Assembly: GCA_044375105.1 (NCBI GenBank)
Contig: JBILNK010000001.1
Coordinates: 1 to 64,000, forward strand
DNA from: JBIKLM01 sp044375105
GTDB lineage: Bacteria > Planctomycetota > UBA1135 > GCA-002686595
DNA: 64,000 bases
Direction: 5' to 3'
Shown here: positions 8,295 through 16,916 of the stretch, in pieces
Layout: the number at the start of each line of letters is the position of its first letter
Numbering within the stretch: the stretch's first letter is position 1
Program-made: the position numbers and the translations under genes
The notes under the pieces: model-generated
What the model was told of the DNA's origin: nothing
The model's input: the letters and a program-made list of their open reading frames with translations, nothing else
The model's database searches: none

Positions 8295-8909
8295 ATGGCC
8301 AGCCAAGCGCAAGATCCTTCTAGCCCGGGCCGACATCCCGCCGAGGCCGCGCCGATCGATTACGAATCCGACGGTCTCCAATCCCCGGGCGGGCGAGTCC
8401 CTGTGGCGCGCGGTGCGCCAGCCCCTGCCGAGCACCCGCAGACGCCGCCCGAGCTGCTCAAGATCGGCGACTTCGCGCGCTTGGCCGACACCAACTTGCG
8501 CACGCTGCGCTACTATGAGGAGCTGGGGCTGCTGGAGCCAGCTCGGCGCAGCCAAGGCGGCTTCCGCTACTACCGGCCGACGGACCTCAACCGCCTGCGG
8601 ATGATCCGCGACCTGCAGGACCTCGGCCTGTCCCTGGACGCCATCCGCGATCTCTTGGCCACGCGCCAGACGGGCCTGCCTCGCCGCGAGATGCTGGCGC
8701 GCGTGGCGCGCGCCCTCGAAGAACAGCAGCGCCTGATCCAGAAGCGCATCCAGGAGCTCGAGGCGCAGGTCGACGGCCTCAAGCTGGCGCGCATCAAACT
8801 GGACGCCTGCGGGATGTGCAGCCACTCCCCCACGCCCTTCAACAACCACTGCGAACCCTGCACGGCGACCGGCGAAGAACTGCCGAAGCCCCTCAGCGCC
8901 CTGTTCTGA
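8295..8909 (+). CDS. MerR-family transcriptional regulator with C-terminal CxxC...CxxC motif
   Basis: A 204-residue regulator. After a disordered N-terminus of about 50 residues comes a MerR winged helix (LLKIGDFARLADTNLRTLRYYEELGLLEPARRSQGGFRYY, roughly 54-93, given here only as the span with LRYYEELGLLEP as the key motif), then a long coiled coil at 120-165 for dimerisation. The C-terminus holds four cysteines, C172, C175, C186 and C189 (CGMC and HCEPC), which could bind a metal or act as a thiol sensor. Most MerR proteins of this length carry the effector site there. The downstream same-strand cysteine desulfurase suggests a sulfur, Fe-S or metal signal; this is inference. The start ATG at MASQAQD gives the most sensible N-terminus. 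Confidence 0.88.
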   Translation: MASQAQDPSSPGRHPAEAAPIDYESDGLQSPGGRVPVARGAPAPAEHPQTPPELLKIGDFARLADTNLRTLRYYEELGLLEPARRSQGGFRYYRPTDLNRLRMIRDLQDLGLSLDAIRDLLATRQTGLPRREMLARVARALEEQQRLIQKRIQELEAQVDGLKLARIKLDACGMCSHSPTPFNNHCEPCTATGEELPKPLSALF

Positions 8910-9124
8910 GCCCCAGGCTCTGAGCGCGCTCTGGCGGGCGAGCGGGGAGAGGTGGGCCAAAAGCCCCGAAGCGGGCTCCAGGGCCGGCCGCTGGTGCGCC
9001 TCTGGAGCCGCCGGCCGCGCCCCCCCCGAGCCAACCCGCGCTCTGCGCAGGCAGCGCCGGCCCCGAGCCCCCCCCATCCCGCCGGCTCCGGTTAGCCTGG
9101 TGGATCGCTTCCCGGCCATCGGAC

Positions 9125-10315
9125 ATGCAATCCTCGAGCGACGCCCCGATCCTCTACTTCGACGCCAACGCCACCACCCCGGTCTGCGCCGAGGCCCTGG
9201 CGGCCATGCTGCCCCTGCTGCAGGAGCACTTCGGCAACGCCTCCTCGGCCCACGCCATGGGGCGCGCGCCCGCGGCCGCGGTGGCCCGCGCGCGCGAGCA
9301 GGTGGCGCAGCTGCTGGGCGCCCAGGAGTCGAGCGAGGTGGTCTTCACCGGCGGCGGCACCGAGTCCCTCAACGCGGTCCTGCACGCGGCCGCGGAACGC
9401 GCGCCCGCGCGCCCCAGGCTGCTGTTCTCCGCGGGCGAGCATTCCGCGGTGCTGAAGCCCGCCGAACGCCTGGCGGCCAAGCTGGGGCTCGAGCTGGTGC
9501 CGATCCCCCTCGACAGCCAGGGCCGGATCCAGGTGGACGCGGCCCTGGGCGCCCTGGATGGGCGCAGCGCGCTGCTGAGCCTGATCCACGCCAACAACGA
9601 AACCGGCGTGCACCTCGAAGGGGCGCAGATCCAGCGCCTCGCGGAGCGCGCCCGCGAGGTGGGAGCCTGGTTCCACCTGGATTGCGTGGCCTCCGCGGGA
9701 AAGCTGCCGCTCGAGGCCAACCGCTGGGGCGTGGACCTGGTCACGATCGCGCCGCACAAGTTCTACGGACCGAAGGGCGTGGGCGTGCTGTGGGTGCGCC
9801 GCGGCCTCGAGTTCACGCCGCTGCTGATCGGCGGCAGCCAGGAGGCTGGACGGCGCGCCGGCACCTTGAATTCGGCCGGCCTGGCGGGCGCGGGCGCGGC
9901 CGCCGAGGTGGCGCGCCGCTTCGCTGCGGACGCAGCCCGGGTCCAGGGCCAGGCCGCCCTGCGCGACCGGTTCGAACGCGAGCTGGTCGACCGGGTGCCC
10001 CAAGCGCGCGCCCTCGGGCAGAACGCCCCGCGCATCTTCAACACGTCCTGCCTGGTCTTCCCGGGTGTCACGGGGGAATCGGCTCAGGCCCTGCTTTCGG
10101 AGTACGGCGTGTGTGTGTCCAGCGGCTCGGCCTGCGGATCGGCCAAGCGCAAGGGCAGCCACGTGCTCCTGGCCATGGGCGTGCCGCCCAGCGACGCGAC
10201 CAGCACCCTGCGCTTCTCGTTCCTGCGCGGATTGACGGCCGGCGAGGTCGAAGCCGGCCTGGAGCGGACAGCCCAGGCGCTCGAGCAGCTCTACGCCCTG
10301 GCGCCCAGCCGTTGA
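9125..10315 (+). CDS. Cysteine desulfurase-family aminotransferase (NifS/IscS-like, variant active site)
   Basis: A 396-residue fold-type I PLP enzyme. It begins with YFDANATTPV, shows GGGTESLNAVL at about 77-87, and carries the PLP Lys K212 in APHKFYGPKGVG. The mobile-loop Cys is C337 in SSGSACGSAKRKGSH. It should remove sulfur from cysteine as a persulfide for Fe-S clusters or thio-cofactors. Two usual PLP contacts are changed: the DAVQ motif is DCVA (D186, A189), and SAHK is APHK. Those changes may mean altered rate or substrate, so I give no gene symbol. No IscU, SufE or ThiI partner is adjacent; the nearest neighbour upstream is the MerR gene, and a frataxin gene lies 23 kb away. Confidence 0.88.
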   Translation: MQSSSDAPILYFDANATTPVCAEALAAMLPLLQEHFGNASSAHAMGRAPAAAVARAREQVAQLLGAQESSEVVFTGGGTESLNAVLHAAAERAPARPRLLFSAGEHSAVLKPAERLAAKLGLELVPIPLDSQGRIQVDAALGALDGRSALLSLIHANNETGVHLEGAQIQRLAERAREVGAWFHLDCVASAGKLPLEANRWGVDLVTIAPHKFYGPKGVGVLWVRRGLEFTPLLIGGSQEAGRRAGTLNSAGLAGAGAAAEVARRFAADAARVQGQAALRDRFERELVDRVPQARALGQNAPRIFNTSCLVFPGVTGESAQALLSEYGVCVSSGSACGSAKRKGSHVLLAMGVPPSDATSTLRFSFLRGLTAGEVEAGLERTAQALEQLYALAPSR

Positions 10316-10783
10316 GGGCAGCGGGCCTGCTGCGGACGGGCCGCTCGTTCGGCGCGCCCGCCGCGGGCCCGTGGAGCGTGGATCCGGGCGGACTGCCGCT
10401 CTTCCCCTGAACCCTGGGGGCCGCAAACCAGGCTGGGACCGCCAGGGGTCGGGACCTCGCCCCCGCAGCGCCCCCGGCACCCGGCGGCTCGCTCGGGCCC
10501 CTCGACGGAAGAAATCCAGCCCGCCCGGCGCGTCGGACGCCCGCCCGGGGGACCGGGCCAGCCAGCGCGGCGGACGGCGCGGCCCCCGGCCCGGCCTCGC
10601 CGAGGCCGCAGCGGCCAACGCGGGGTTCTGTAGAGAAATCGATTCCCGCCGGGATTTCAGGTCCGTTCGGCAAAGAAGCCCAGGGCTGTAGCCGTCGGCC
10701 GCGGTTTCGAGCAGGTATCTTTCTTGGCCCCGCGGGGCCGATCTCTGCCGGAGCAGGGTCCCGGTCCACCGCCGCCCTCCCCC
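10316..10783. other. Non-coding stretch
   Basis: About 470 bp after the desulfurase gene. It is GC-rich with short, imperfect stems and no T tract. No RNA gene or family-like frame was recognised. Its right part must hold the promoter of the gene at 10784, where the sequence becomes slightly less GC-rich (gagaaatcgattcc). Confidence 0.4.
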
Positions 10784-11335
10784 ATGGAAGCCGAAGCAAC
10801 CGTCTACCACGTGCAGGTGCGTGGGTTCTGGAACACCACCCACGAGTTCTCCCAGGACACCGACACGGGCCGCAAGGTGCTCGGCACGCTCAGCATCAAG
10901 CGCAGCCTCTGGATGGTGACCGAGGGCGTCTACAAGCCCCTCGAGGGCGAGGTGCTGACCTTCCGCCGCGACCCGGGCCTGCTGCGCAGCCAATTCAGCG
11001 TCTGGACCGACGGCCGGGAGTGGCTGGGATCCTCCCTGCGCTGGACCACGGCCCGCCGCCGCATCGACCTGTCCACCGGCTCGAAGCCCTACACGATGCT
11101 GCCGATCGAAGGCTGGCGCATGGGCTGGTCCCTGTACGCCCCCAAGTCAGGCGAAATGGCCCGCCTGGTGGCCCAGGGGCTCGGCCGGCGGGCACGCATC
11201 GAGTCCTACCGCCGCATCGAGTTCCCGATGCTGGTGCTGATGTACTTCCTGGGGTCCCAGATCTACCCCGAGTCCCTGCTGCCCGGTCCGCAGCCGGAAA
11301 AGGTCAAGGCGCAGGCCTCGGCCACGGCGGTCTGA
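10784..11335 (+). CDS. Soluble protein of unknown function
   Basis: A 183-residue protein I cannot assign. It has no signal peptide or membrane segment. The first 120 residues alternate short beta-strand-like pieces rich in Trp, Arg and Thr (VYHVQVRGFWNTTHEF, WMVTEGVYKPLEGEVLTFRRD, FSVWTDGREWLGSSLRW), compatible with a beta-barrel. Residues 140-175 look helical. A LURP-one or scramblase-like barrel is one idea, but I see no diagnostic motif. The ATG at MEAEATVYH is chosen because the sequence upstream is Pro-rich shadow. Codon use and composition look genuinely coding. An imperfect hairpin lies about 45 bp downstream. Confidence 0.75.
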   Translation: MEAEATVYHVQVRGFWNTTHEFSQDTDTGRKVLGTLSIKRSLWMVTEGVYKPLEGEVLTFRRDPGLLRSQFSVWTDGREWLGSSLRWTTARRRIDLSTGSKPYTMLPIEGWRMGWSLYAPKSGEMARLVAQGLGRRARIESYRRIEFPMLVLMYFLGSQIYPESLLPGPQPEKVKAQASATAV

Positions 11336-11380
11336 ACCGCGAGGCCGGCCGACCTGCCTAGGACCCGGGCTCGGCCCGGG

Positions 11381-11438
11381 GGAGCCAAGGCCTCCGGCTC
11401 CGAGGGAGCCCCTCTGGAGCCCGGAGGCCCGTGGCTCC
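11381..11438 (+). terminator. Imperfect 22-bp hairpin without T tract
   Basis: Left arm 11381-11401 (starts GGAGCCAAGGCC) and right arm 11416-11438 (ends GTGGCTCC) are near-perfect reverse complements with two small interruptions. It sits between the stop at 11335 and the start at 11600, where a transcript end is expected. No U run follows, as often in GC-rich genomes, so the role is tentative. Confidence 0.4.
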
Positions 11439-11599
11439 GGGGGCCTCGCGCGGAAGCGGAGCGTCCCCCGCCGGCCTATCGCTGGAGCCCACTTCCGGCA
11501 CAGGCAGCTCGGGCGCTGCTCCCGCCCGGGGAAGATAGGCACGCAACAAACGTCCCAACCGTCCTGGTCCGGTCCGGCTTCCCAAACACGCTCCGAGAC

Positions 11600-13594
11600 A
11601 TGCGCCCCAACGTCGTTCTTGCCCTGGTCCTCCTGGCCGTGGGCGCCCTGGTGTTCGCGATGCTCTCCGGCGGCGGCCAGAAGCCGGCCGAACCGGGGGG
11701 GGGCGCCCGGATCGAGGTCGAAGGCGACAGCGCGGCAGCCCGTCCGAGCAGCGAACTGCGCGGCGCCAGCGAGCGAGACCTTCCGAACCCGGAAGCGGCG
11801 GTGCGGGAGGCCGCGCCGGTGCTGGAGCGGGCGGCGCTGAACGGCGATCAGCAGGTGTTCGCCGGCCGTCTGTTCGGGACTGTCTTCGGGCCGAGCGGCG
11901 AGCCCGTCGCGAACGCCCTGTTGCAGGTGCGCAAGGGCGCCGGCAACTCCCCGCTCGCGGCCCTGCAGCTGCTCGCGGCGGGTCCCGTGAATCCGGCCAA
12001 GGTGTGGACGACCCGCACCAACGCCCAGGGCGAATACAGCCTGGTCGGCGCGGAGCCGGGCGACGGCTACATGATCGGCGCGAGCCACCCGGACTATGCG
12101 CCCGTGGAGGTCAGCTCCGTGCGCATTCCGGATGTCGGCGAGCTGCGCCGCGACCTGGTGCTCAACGAGGGCTTCGTGGTGCTCGGCTACGTGCGCGACT
12201 TCAACACGGGCCAGCCGATTGCCAAGGCGCGCCTGCGGCTGGTGGACCTGATGCTCTCGACCCTGCCGCCCGACGACCCGCGGGTCAGCGCTCGTACGGC
12301 CGAGAGCGACGACACCGGCCTGTATCGCTTCGACCACGTGCCCTCGGGCATGTTCGCCTTGACGGCCTCCGCGGCCACCTACGGCTCGCTGACCTTCAAC
12401 GATGTCAATGTGGGCACCCAGCCCACCGTGTCGCGGGACTTCCGCCTGCAGCCGGGCGTGGCCATGGCCGGGCAAGTGGTCACCCCGGGTCGCCAGGGCA
12501 TCGGTGGGGCGCGCCTCACGGCGATGTCCGACTCGGGCGTCAATTCCCAGGCCCGCGCGGTCTCCAAGCCGGACGGCAGCTTCGTGATCGAGGAGCTGAC
12601 CGAAGGCACCTACTCGCTGATCGTGGAGGCCCCGGGCTGGGGCACCCGGCGCCTCAACCGGATCGAGGCCGACGCCCAGGACGTGCTGATCGAGATGATC
12701 CAGCAGGGCACGGTCGAGGGCCAGGTGATCGATCGGGCCAGCGGCCAGCCGGTGCCGACGTTCCAGGCCATCGTGCGGGCCGTGATCCCCAACTCGCCCG
12801 TGTACGGGCGCCGCGTCGGGGTCCAGGACGTCAAGAACGATCCCCAGGGCAAGTATTCGGTCGGCGGGCTGGACAGCGGCTCGTACGTGGTCGAGATCCA
12901 GGCGGACGGGTACGCGCCGACCTACTCGGCTCCCTTCGAGGTCCCCCAGGGGCTGGTGGTCTCGGGGATCCAAGTGTTCCTCTCGACCGGCGGCAAGCTG
13001 ATCGGCGTGGTGGTCAACGGCCAGACCGGCGCCCCCATCGTCGGCGCCGAGGTGCGCACGTTCGACAACGCCTACATCGATCACCCCCTGGCCGGCCTGC
13101 TGGGGGCGGGGGCGCCTCGCACCACCACCGATCGCAGCGCGCGCACCGACAAGGAGGGCCGCTTCGAGCTGCCCTACCTGTGGCCGGACGTGTATCAGAT
13201 CCAGATCACGGCCCCCGGGCTGTTGCGCACGATCCGCAAGGATGTGCGGGTCCCGGACAGCTCCACCCCCACCGACCTGGGCGTGATCCGCTTGGATCTG
13301 GGATCGAGCCTCAAGGGACGGGTCACCGACGGGGCCGGTCGCCCCTTGCCGGGTGCGACGGTCGGCCTGACCGCCACCTCCGAATCGATCGGCTTCTACA
13401 ACACGATCACCAACGAATCGGGGGCCTACGAATTCCGCAACGTCAAGCCCGGCGGCTACCGGCTGCACGCCACCCGCCCGGTGGAGGCGGCCAACCCCTT
13501 CGCCTCGATCGCCGACATGACCACCAGCCAGGTCAATGTGACGCTCTACGAGGGGCAGGAAATCTCGCAGGACCTGCGGATCGCCTCCGATTGA
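11600..13594 (+). CDS. Membrane-anchored protein with multiple carboxypeptidase-regulatory-like domains
   Basis: A 664-residue surface or periplasmic protein. It has an N-terminal hydrophobic anchor (VVLALVLLAVGALVFAML, about 5-22), a low-complexity spacer, then at least five beta-sandwich repeats of the CarboxypepD_reg type from about residue 88 to the end. Each repeat shows the pattern G-V/T-x-G...P-x-x-A-x-V...T-x-x-x-G-x-Y-x-(F/L), for example FGTVFGPSGEPVANALLQV, GQVIDRASGQPVPTF and GRVTDGAGRPLPGATVGL. Such domains have a transthyretin-like fold and serve as binding or spacer modules in exported proteins. No catalytic domain is present. The next gene encodes a shorter protein of the same plan, and the pair is separated by a perfect inverted repeat. 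Confidence 0.88.
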   Translation: MRPNVVLALVLLAVGALVFAMLSGGGQKPAEPGGGARIEVEGDSAAARPSSELRGASERDLPNPEAAVREAAPVLERAALNGDQQVFAGRLFGTVFGPSGEPVANALLQVRKGAGNSPLAALQLLAAGPVNPAKVWTTRTNAQGEYSLVGAEPGDGYMIGASHPDYAPVEVSSVRIPDVGELRRDLVLNEGFVVLGYVRDFNTGQPIAKARLRLVDLMLSTLPPDDPRVSARTAESDDTGLYRFDHVPSGMFALTASAATYGSLTFNDVNVGTQPTVSRDFRLQPGVAMAGQVVTPGRQGIGGARLTAMSDSGVNSQARAVSKPDGSFVIEELTEGTYSLIVEAPGWGTRRLNRIEADAQDVLIEMIQQGTVEGQVIDRASGQPVPTFQAIVRAVIPNSPVYGRRVGVQDVKNDPQGKYSVGGLDSGSYVVEIQADGYAPTYSAPFEVPQGLVVSGIQVFLSTGGKLIGVVVNGQTGAPIVGAEVRTFDNAYIDHPLAGLLGAGAPRTTTDRSARTDKEGRFELPYLWPDVYQIQITAPGLLRTIRKDVRVPDSSTPTDLGVIRLDLGSSLKGRVTDGAGRPLPGATVGLTATSESIGFYNTITNESGAYEFRNVKPGGYRLHATRPVEAANPFASIADMTTSQVNVTLYEGQEISQDLRIASD

Positions 13595-13665
13595 GGCGCG
13601 GCTCTGGGCCGGTTGCGGAGCCGTGCGGATGAACTCGCCCCGATCGTTGCGGGGCCCGGAGCGAG

Positions 13666-13710
13666 CCGGGCCCGATCGGAGCGGGCGCTGCCCGCTCCGA
13701 TCGGGCCCGG
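13666..13710. repeat. Perfect 21-bp inverted repeat with 3-nt loop
   Basis: Left arm 13666-13686 and right arm 13690-13710 are exact reverse complements, separated by GCT. The arms begin CCGGGCCCGATCGGAGC. The stem is in the 147-bp gap between the two carboxypeptidase-regulatory-like genes and ends 31 bp before the second start. No T tract follows. It could be a terminator or attenuator, an RNA-stabilising hairpin, or a protein-binding palindrome. Confidence 0.85.
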
Positions 13711-13741
13711 GCAGCCGCACGAAGCGGCGGGACGGCGCTCC

Positions 13742-15163
13742 ATGCGCTCGCCGCTGAACGGCAGGACGGCCGTCGCGCTCGGCCTGCTGGCGGCGGGCCT
13801 GTGGGCGCTGTGGGCGGTCGCGGGCGCGGATCGGCGCAGCCCTGGGCCGGATCCGAGCGAGGCCCAGCTCGCGGCCGCGCCGCCCCGCGGTCCCGCAGAG
13901 CTCGGCCGCGGCCCGGCGGACGCGGCGCTGGCGCTGCCCGAGGCCAGCGCGCCAGCGCTGCCGGCCAGCGTGGATCTGCCCCGCGCGCCGACCCGCGTCG
14001 CCAGTCTGGCGGGCGCGCTGCCGCCCGAGGCTGCCCTGCAGGTCAAGACGATCCAGGCCTGGGGGGCCGAGGGCCCCCTCGCGGCAGAACTCAGCGGACC
14101 GGGAGGCCGCTTCCTGCTGGAGGTGCCACGGCAAGAGCTGTCCGGGGAACTCGAGCTGCGATTCGAGGACGGCTGGTCCGCCTGGCTGGGCCCGTTCGAG
14201 CTCGGCGCGGGCTGCCGCCACGAGGTCTCCCTCGCCGGCCTGCCCACCCGGCTCGCGCCGCGCAGCGGTCGGCTCGAGCCGCCGGGCCCCACGGAGCTCG
14301 AGCTGGAGGAACGGCACGGTTCCCTGTGGCTGACCCAGCGGGTCGCGGTCGATGGGGACGGCGCGTTCCGCTTCCTGGCGGCCCGCTCGGGGCCCTTCTG
14401 GGCGCGGGCCGAGGGAGGCCAGCGGTTCCTGGCGGCCGGCCGGCCGGGCCTGGCGGCGGAGGATCCCCTGCCCTTCCGCCCGCCGCCGATCGAGGAGTAC
14501 GGCAGCCCGCTGCCGGCCCTGCGCCAGCGGGCCTGGGAGTGGCCGGAGCCTGCGACCGCGCCGGCGACCGGAGAGCCGGCGGAGCCGGGCAGCGCCACCG
14601 TCGGGCTGCACCTGGTCGATGGCCGCGGACGGGGGCTGGCCGGGGTGACCGTCGAGCTCGAGCTGGAAACCCGGCTGCGATCGGCGGCGGACCCGGCCCG
14701 CCCGGCGCTGCCCGTGGTGCTCGAGTTCCAAGCCCTGAGCAAGGAACAGGGGCGCTGCGAATTCCGGGGGCTGCCCGGGGGCCGCGCGCGGCTGGCGGCG
14801 CCGCAGGACGCGCCCTGGTTGTCCCTGGAGCCGCGCGACTTCGAGCTCGCCGACGGCCAGGCCCTGGAGCTGGGCCCGATCGCACTCGCCGGCCTCTCCA
14901 ACGTGACCGGCACCTGCCAGGACGCCTTCGGACGCCCGCTGCTGGGGGCCCGCCTGCGCTTCATCCAGCCTGCGCTGGCCCAGGCGATCGAGGCCGCCAG
15001 CGATGAGCAGGGCCGCTTCCGGTTCGAACGGCTGCCGGCGGGAGCGGGCGAGCTGCTGCTGCTGCCCCCGGCGGGCTTTCCGGGCCTCGGTCGCCCGCGG
15101 CGATTGGCGCTCGAAGCGCCGGCGGACGGGACGGTGGAGCTCGAGATCTCCCTGGCGCCTTGA
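13742..15163 (+). CDS. Membrane-anchored protein with carboxypeptidase-regulatory-like domains
   Basis: A 473-residue protein. A short basic start and hydrophobic helix (AVALGLLAAGLWALWAVAGA, about 11-30) anchor it, followed by a Pro/Ala-rich spacer and several beta-sandwich segments. The clearest are at about 300-390 (ATVGLHLVDGRGRGLAGVTV ... RCEFRGLPGGRARL) and 385-460 (VTGTCQDAFGRPLLGARLRF ... GRFRFERLPAGAGELLLLPP), which match the carboxypeptidase-regulatory-like pattern. It is shorter and more diverged than the preceding protein, and no enzyme motif is visible. I chose MRSPLNG as the start because the frame upstream runs through the inverted repeat. Role unknown; probably structural or binding at the cell envelope. 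Confidence 0.82.
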   Translation: MRSPLNGRTAVALGLLAAGLWALWAVAGADRRSPGPDPSEAQLAAAPPRGPAELGRGPADAALALPEASAPALPASVDLPRAPTRVASLAGALPPEAALQVKTIQAWGAEGPLAAELSGPGGRFLLEVPRQELSGELELRFEDGWSAWLGPFELGAGCRHEVSLAGLPTRLAPRSGRLEPPGPTELELEERHGSLWLTQRVAVDGDGAFRFLAARSGPFWARAEGGQRFLAAGRPGLAAEDPLPFRPPPIEEYGSPLPALRQRAWEWPEPATAPATGEPAEPGSATVGLHLVDGRGRGLAGVTVELELETRLRSAADPARPALPVVLEFQALSKEQGRCEFRGLPGGRARLAAPQDAPWLSLEPRDFELADGQALELGPIALAGLSNVTGTCQDAFGRPLLGARLRFIQPALAQAIEAASDEQGRFRFERLPAGAGELLLLPPAGFPGLGRPRRLALEAPADGTVELEISLAP

Positions 15164-15282
15164 CGGCCTGCGCGCCGTGGATTTGCGCCCCGCTGCCGAT
15201 TCCGCGGGCGGCTTCTCGCCCCAGCGATCCGGAGGGCCGTCGCTGCTCGGGCCGAAACCCGGGCCGCGACGGCCCGCGAGCC

Positions 15283-16848
15283 TCAGCGCTGCACGGTTTC
15301 GGCGCTCAGATCGCCGACGACCGTCCCACCGAGCGGATCTGCTGGAGCGCCGATCAGCAGCACGCGGTCGCCCCCCTCGATGGCGATCGACTGCAGGCCG
15401 GGCCGGATCCTGGGCAGGCTGCCGGGCTGGGTCCAGGAAGCGATCGAGAGCGGCGCGAACTCGAGCCCTTGGGCCGGGCTGCCGGAGAGGCTGATCACGT
15501 CCACGCTGGCCAGGCCCCCGACGCACAGCACCTGCCCGCCCTCGAGCTCGTGCAGGCTGTGGAAGGCCCGCGGTTGCAGCAGATTGCCCGCCGCGCTCCA
15601 GGAGTTGCTGCCCGGATTGAACACGAACACGCTGGACAGCGAGAAGAAGGTCTGCGTGAGCAGGTTGCCGTCGGCGCCGCCGGCCACCACCACACGGCCG
15701 TCGCTGAGCGTCAGCTGGGCGTGTAGCGTGCGATTGCCGCTGAAATCCGGCAGATCCTGGATGGTGTTGTTGCTGGGCTGGTAGGCGCGGCAGTCCCGCG
15801 AGAAGCTGGGCAGGGGGATGCCGAACAGGGAGGCCACCTCGAGGCCGCCGCTCAGCAGCACGCGGCCGTCGGCCAAGCGGCTGGCGGCGTGCCCGGCGCG
15901 CGGCAGCGGCAGGTTCGGGGCGCTGCTCCAGGTGCCCAGTGCGGGGCTGTAGCGCTGGGTGTTGTTGGTGATCGAGTTGATCGACGCGATCGGGTCGGCG
16001 CCGTTGATGGCGGTGATGCCGCCGGCCACGAACACGCGCCCGTCGGCCAGCAGCGTGGCCGTGTGGCCGACGCGCGGCACGGCCATCGGCGCGATCGCCA
16101 CCAGGCTGTCGCTGAGCGGGTCGTACAGGTCGCCGGTGTTGCGCGCGGCGCCCAGGTCGTCGCTGCCCCCCAGGAACAGCACGCGCCCATCGGCCAGGCG
16201 CGTGGCGGTGTGGGCCGAGCGCGGGTGGCTCAGGGTCGCGGCGCTGAGGGTGAAGCTCTGGTCGTTGGGCCGGAACAGGATCAGCTTGTCGCCCGGCAGC
16301 GCGGCCCCGCTGACGTCGTCGACCGACCCGCCGGCGATCAGCACACGGCCGTCGGCCAGCAGGGTCAGGCTGTGACCCGCGCCGACCTGCAAGGGCAGGT
16401 CCCCGAGCACCTCGGTGACCGTCTTCGAGGCGCCCAAGGCGAAGGCGTTGGGCGCGCTCAGGTCATCGACCAGGGTCGGCGCGCCGGGCAGCGTGAAGGC
16501 CTGCGCATAGAGCCCAAGGCCCTGCAAGTTCGGGTTTCCGGGCAGCGGGTAGGTGACCGAGCCCTGGCCGGTGGCGTCCAGACCGCCGAAGACCGCCAGG
16601 GAGAGCAGGTCGAGCCCGACCGCCAGGAGTCGCGGATCGGAAGGATCGATCAGGGCCAGGGGCGTGGGGCCGGCGCTGAAGGAGGGCAGCAGCCCGAACA
16701 GCTCGAAGGGCTGGCCGTTCAGGCGGTAGGTGACCGATTGGCCGAGCAGGCCGTTGTCGCGGGAGATGCCCAGTTGGGCGGCGGCCGGCTGGGCCGCGGC
16801 GCACAGGCCGAGCAGCAGGAGAGGCGTGGAGAGGAGTCGCATGGGCAT
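15283..16848 (-). CDS. Secreted Kelch-repeat protein
   Basis: A 521-residue exported protein. The signal peptide is MPMRLLSTPLLLLGLCAAAQPAAAQ, with a likely cut after AAA or AQ. The first 150 residues form a planctomycete-type beta domain. From about residue 160 come repeated Kelch blades with the pattern R-x-x-H-(T/S)-x-x-x-L-x-D-G-R-V-(L/F)-x-x-G-G, for example ADGRVLIAGG, RSAHTATRLADGRVLFLGG, RVGHTATLLADGRVFVAGG and RAGHAASRLADGRVLLSGG. They make a galactose-oxidase-like propeller, but no copper-site Cys-Tyr pair is evident, so binding rather than oxidation is likely. A second ATG two codons in is equally possible. It is divergent from the SprT-like gene. Confidence 0.87.
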   Translation of the reverse strand: MPMRLLSTPLLLLGLCAAAQPAAAQLGISRDNGLLGQSVTYRLNGQPFELFGLLPSFSAGPTPLALIDPSDPRLLAVGLDLLSLAVFGGLDATGQGSVTYPLPGNPNLQGLGLYAQAFTLPGAPTLVDDLSAPNAFALGASKTVTEVLGDLPLQVGAGHSLTLLADGRVLIAGGSVDDVSGAALPGDKLILFRPNDQSFTLSAATLSHPRSAHTATRLADGRVLFLGGSDDLGAARNTGDLYDPLSDSLVAIAPMAVPRVGHTATLLADGRVFVAGGITAINGADPIASINSITNNTQRYSPALGTWSSAPNLPLPRAGHAASRLADGRVLLSGGLEVASLFGIPLPSFSRDCRAYQPSNNTIQDLPDFSGNRTLHAQLTLSDGRVVVAGGADGNLLTQTFFSLSSVFVFNPGSNSWSAAGNLLQPRAFHSLHELEGGQVLCVGGLASVDVISLSGSPAQGLEFAPLSIASWTQPGSLPRIRPGLQSIAIEGGDRVLLIGAPADPLGGTVVGDLSAETVQR

Positions 16849-16916
16849 CGGGGGGTCGGGAACGCGGAGCGCGCTGCCTGGGCAGGGCAGCCTTCTAGAA
16901 GCTAGCCTGCCCCGCC

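Noticed and set aside
11147..15526. A 1459-codon open frame on the minus strand
   Set aside because: It is antisense to the carboxypeptidase-regulatory-like genes and most of the Kelch border. It has Arg/Gly/Gln-rich composition with no domain, while the other strand gives signal peptides and repeats.
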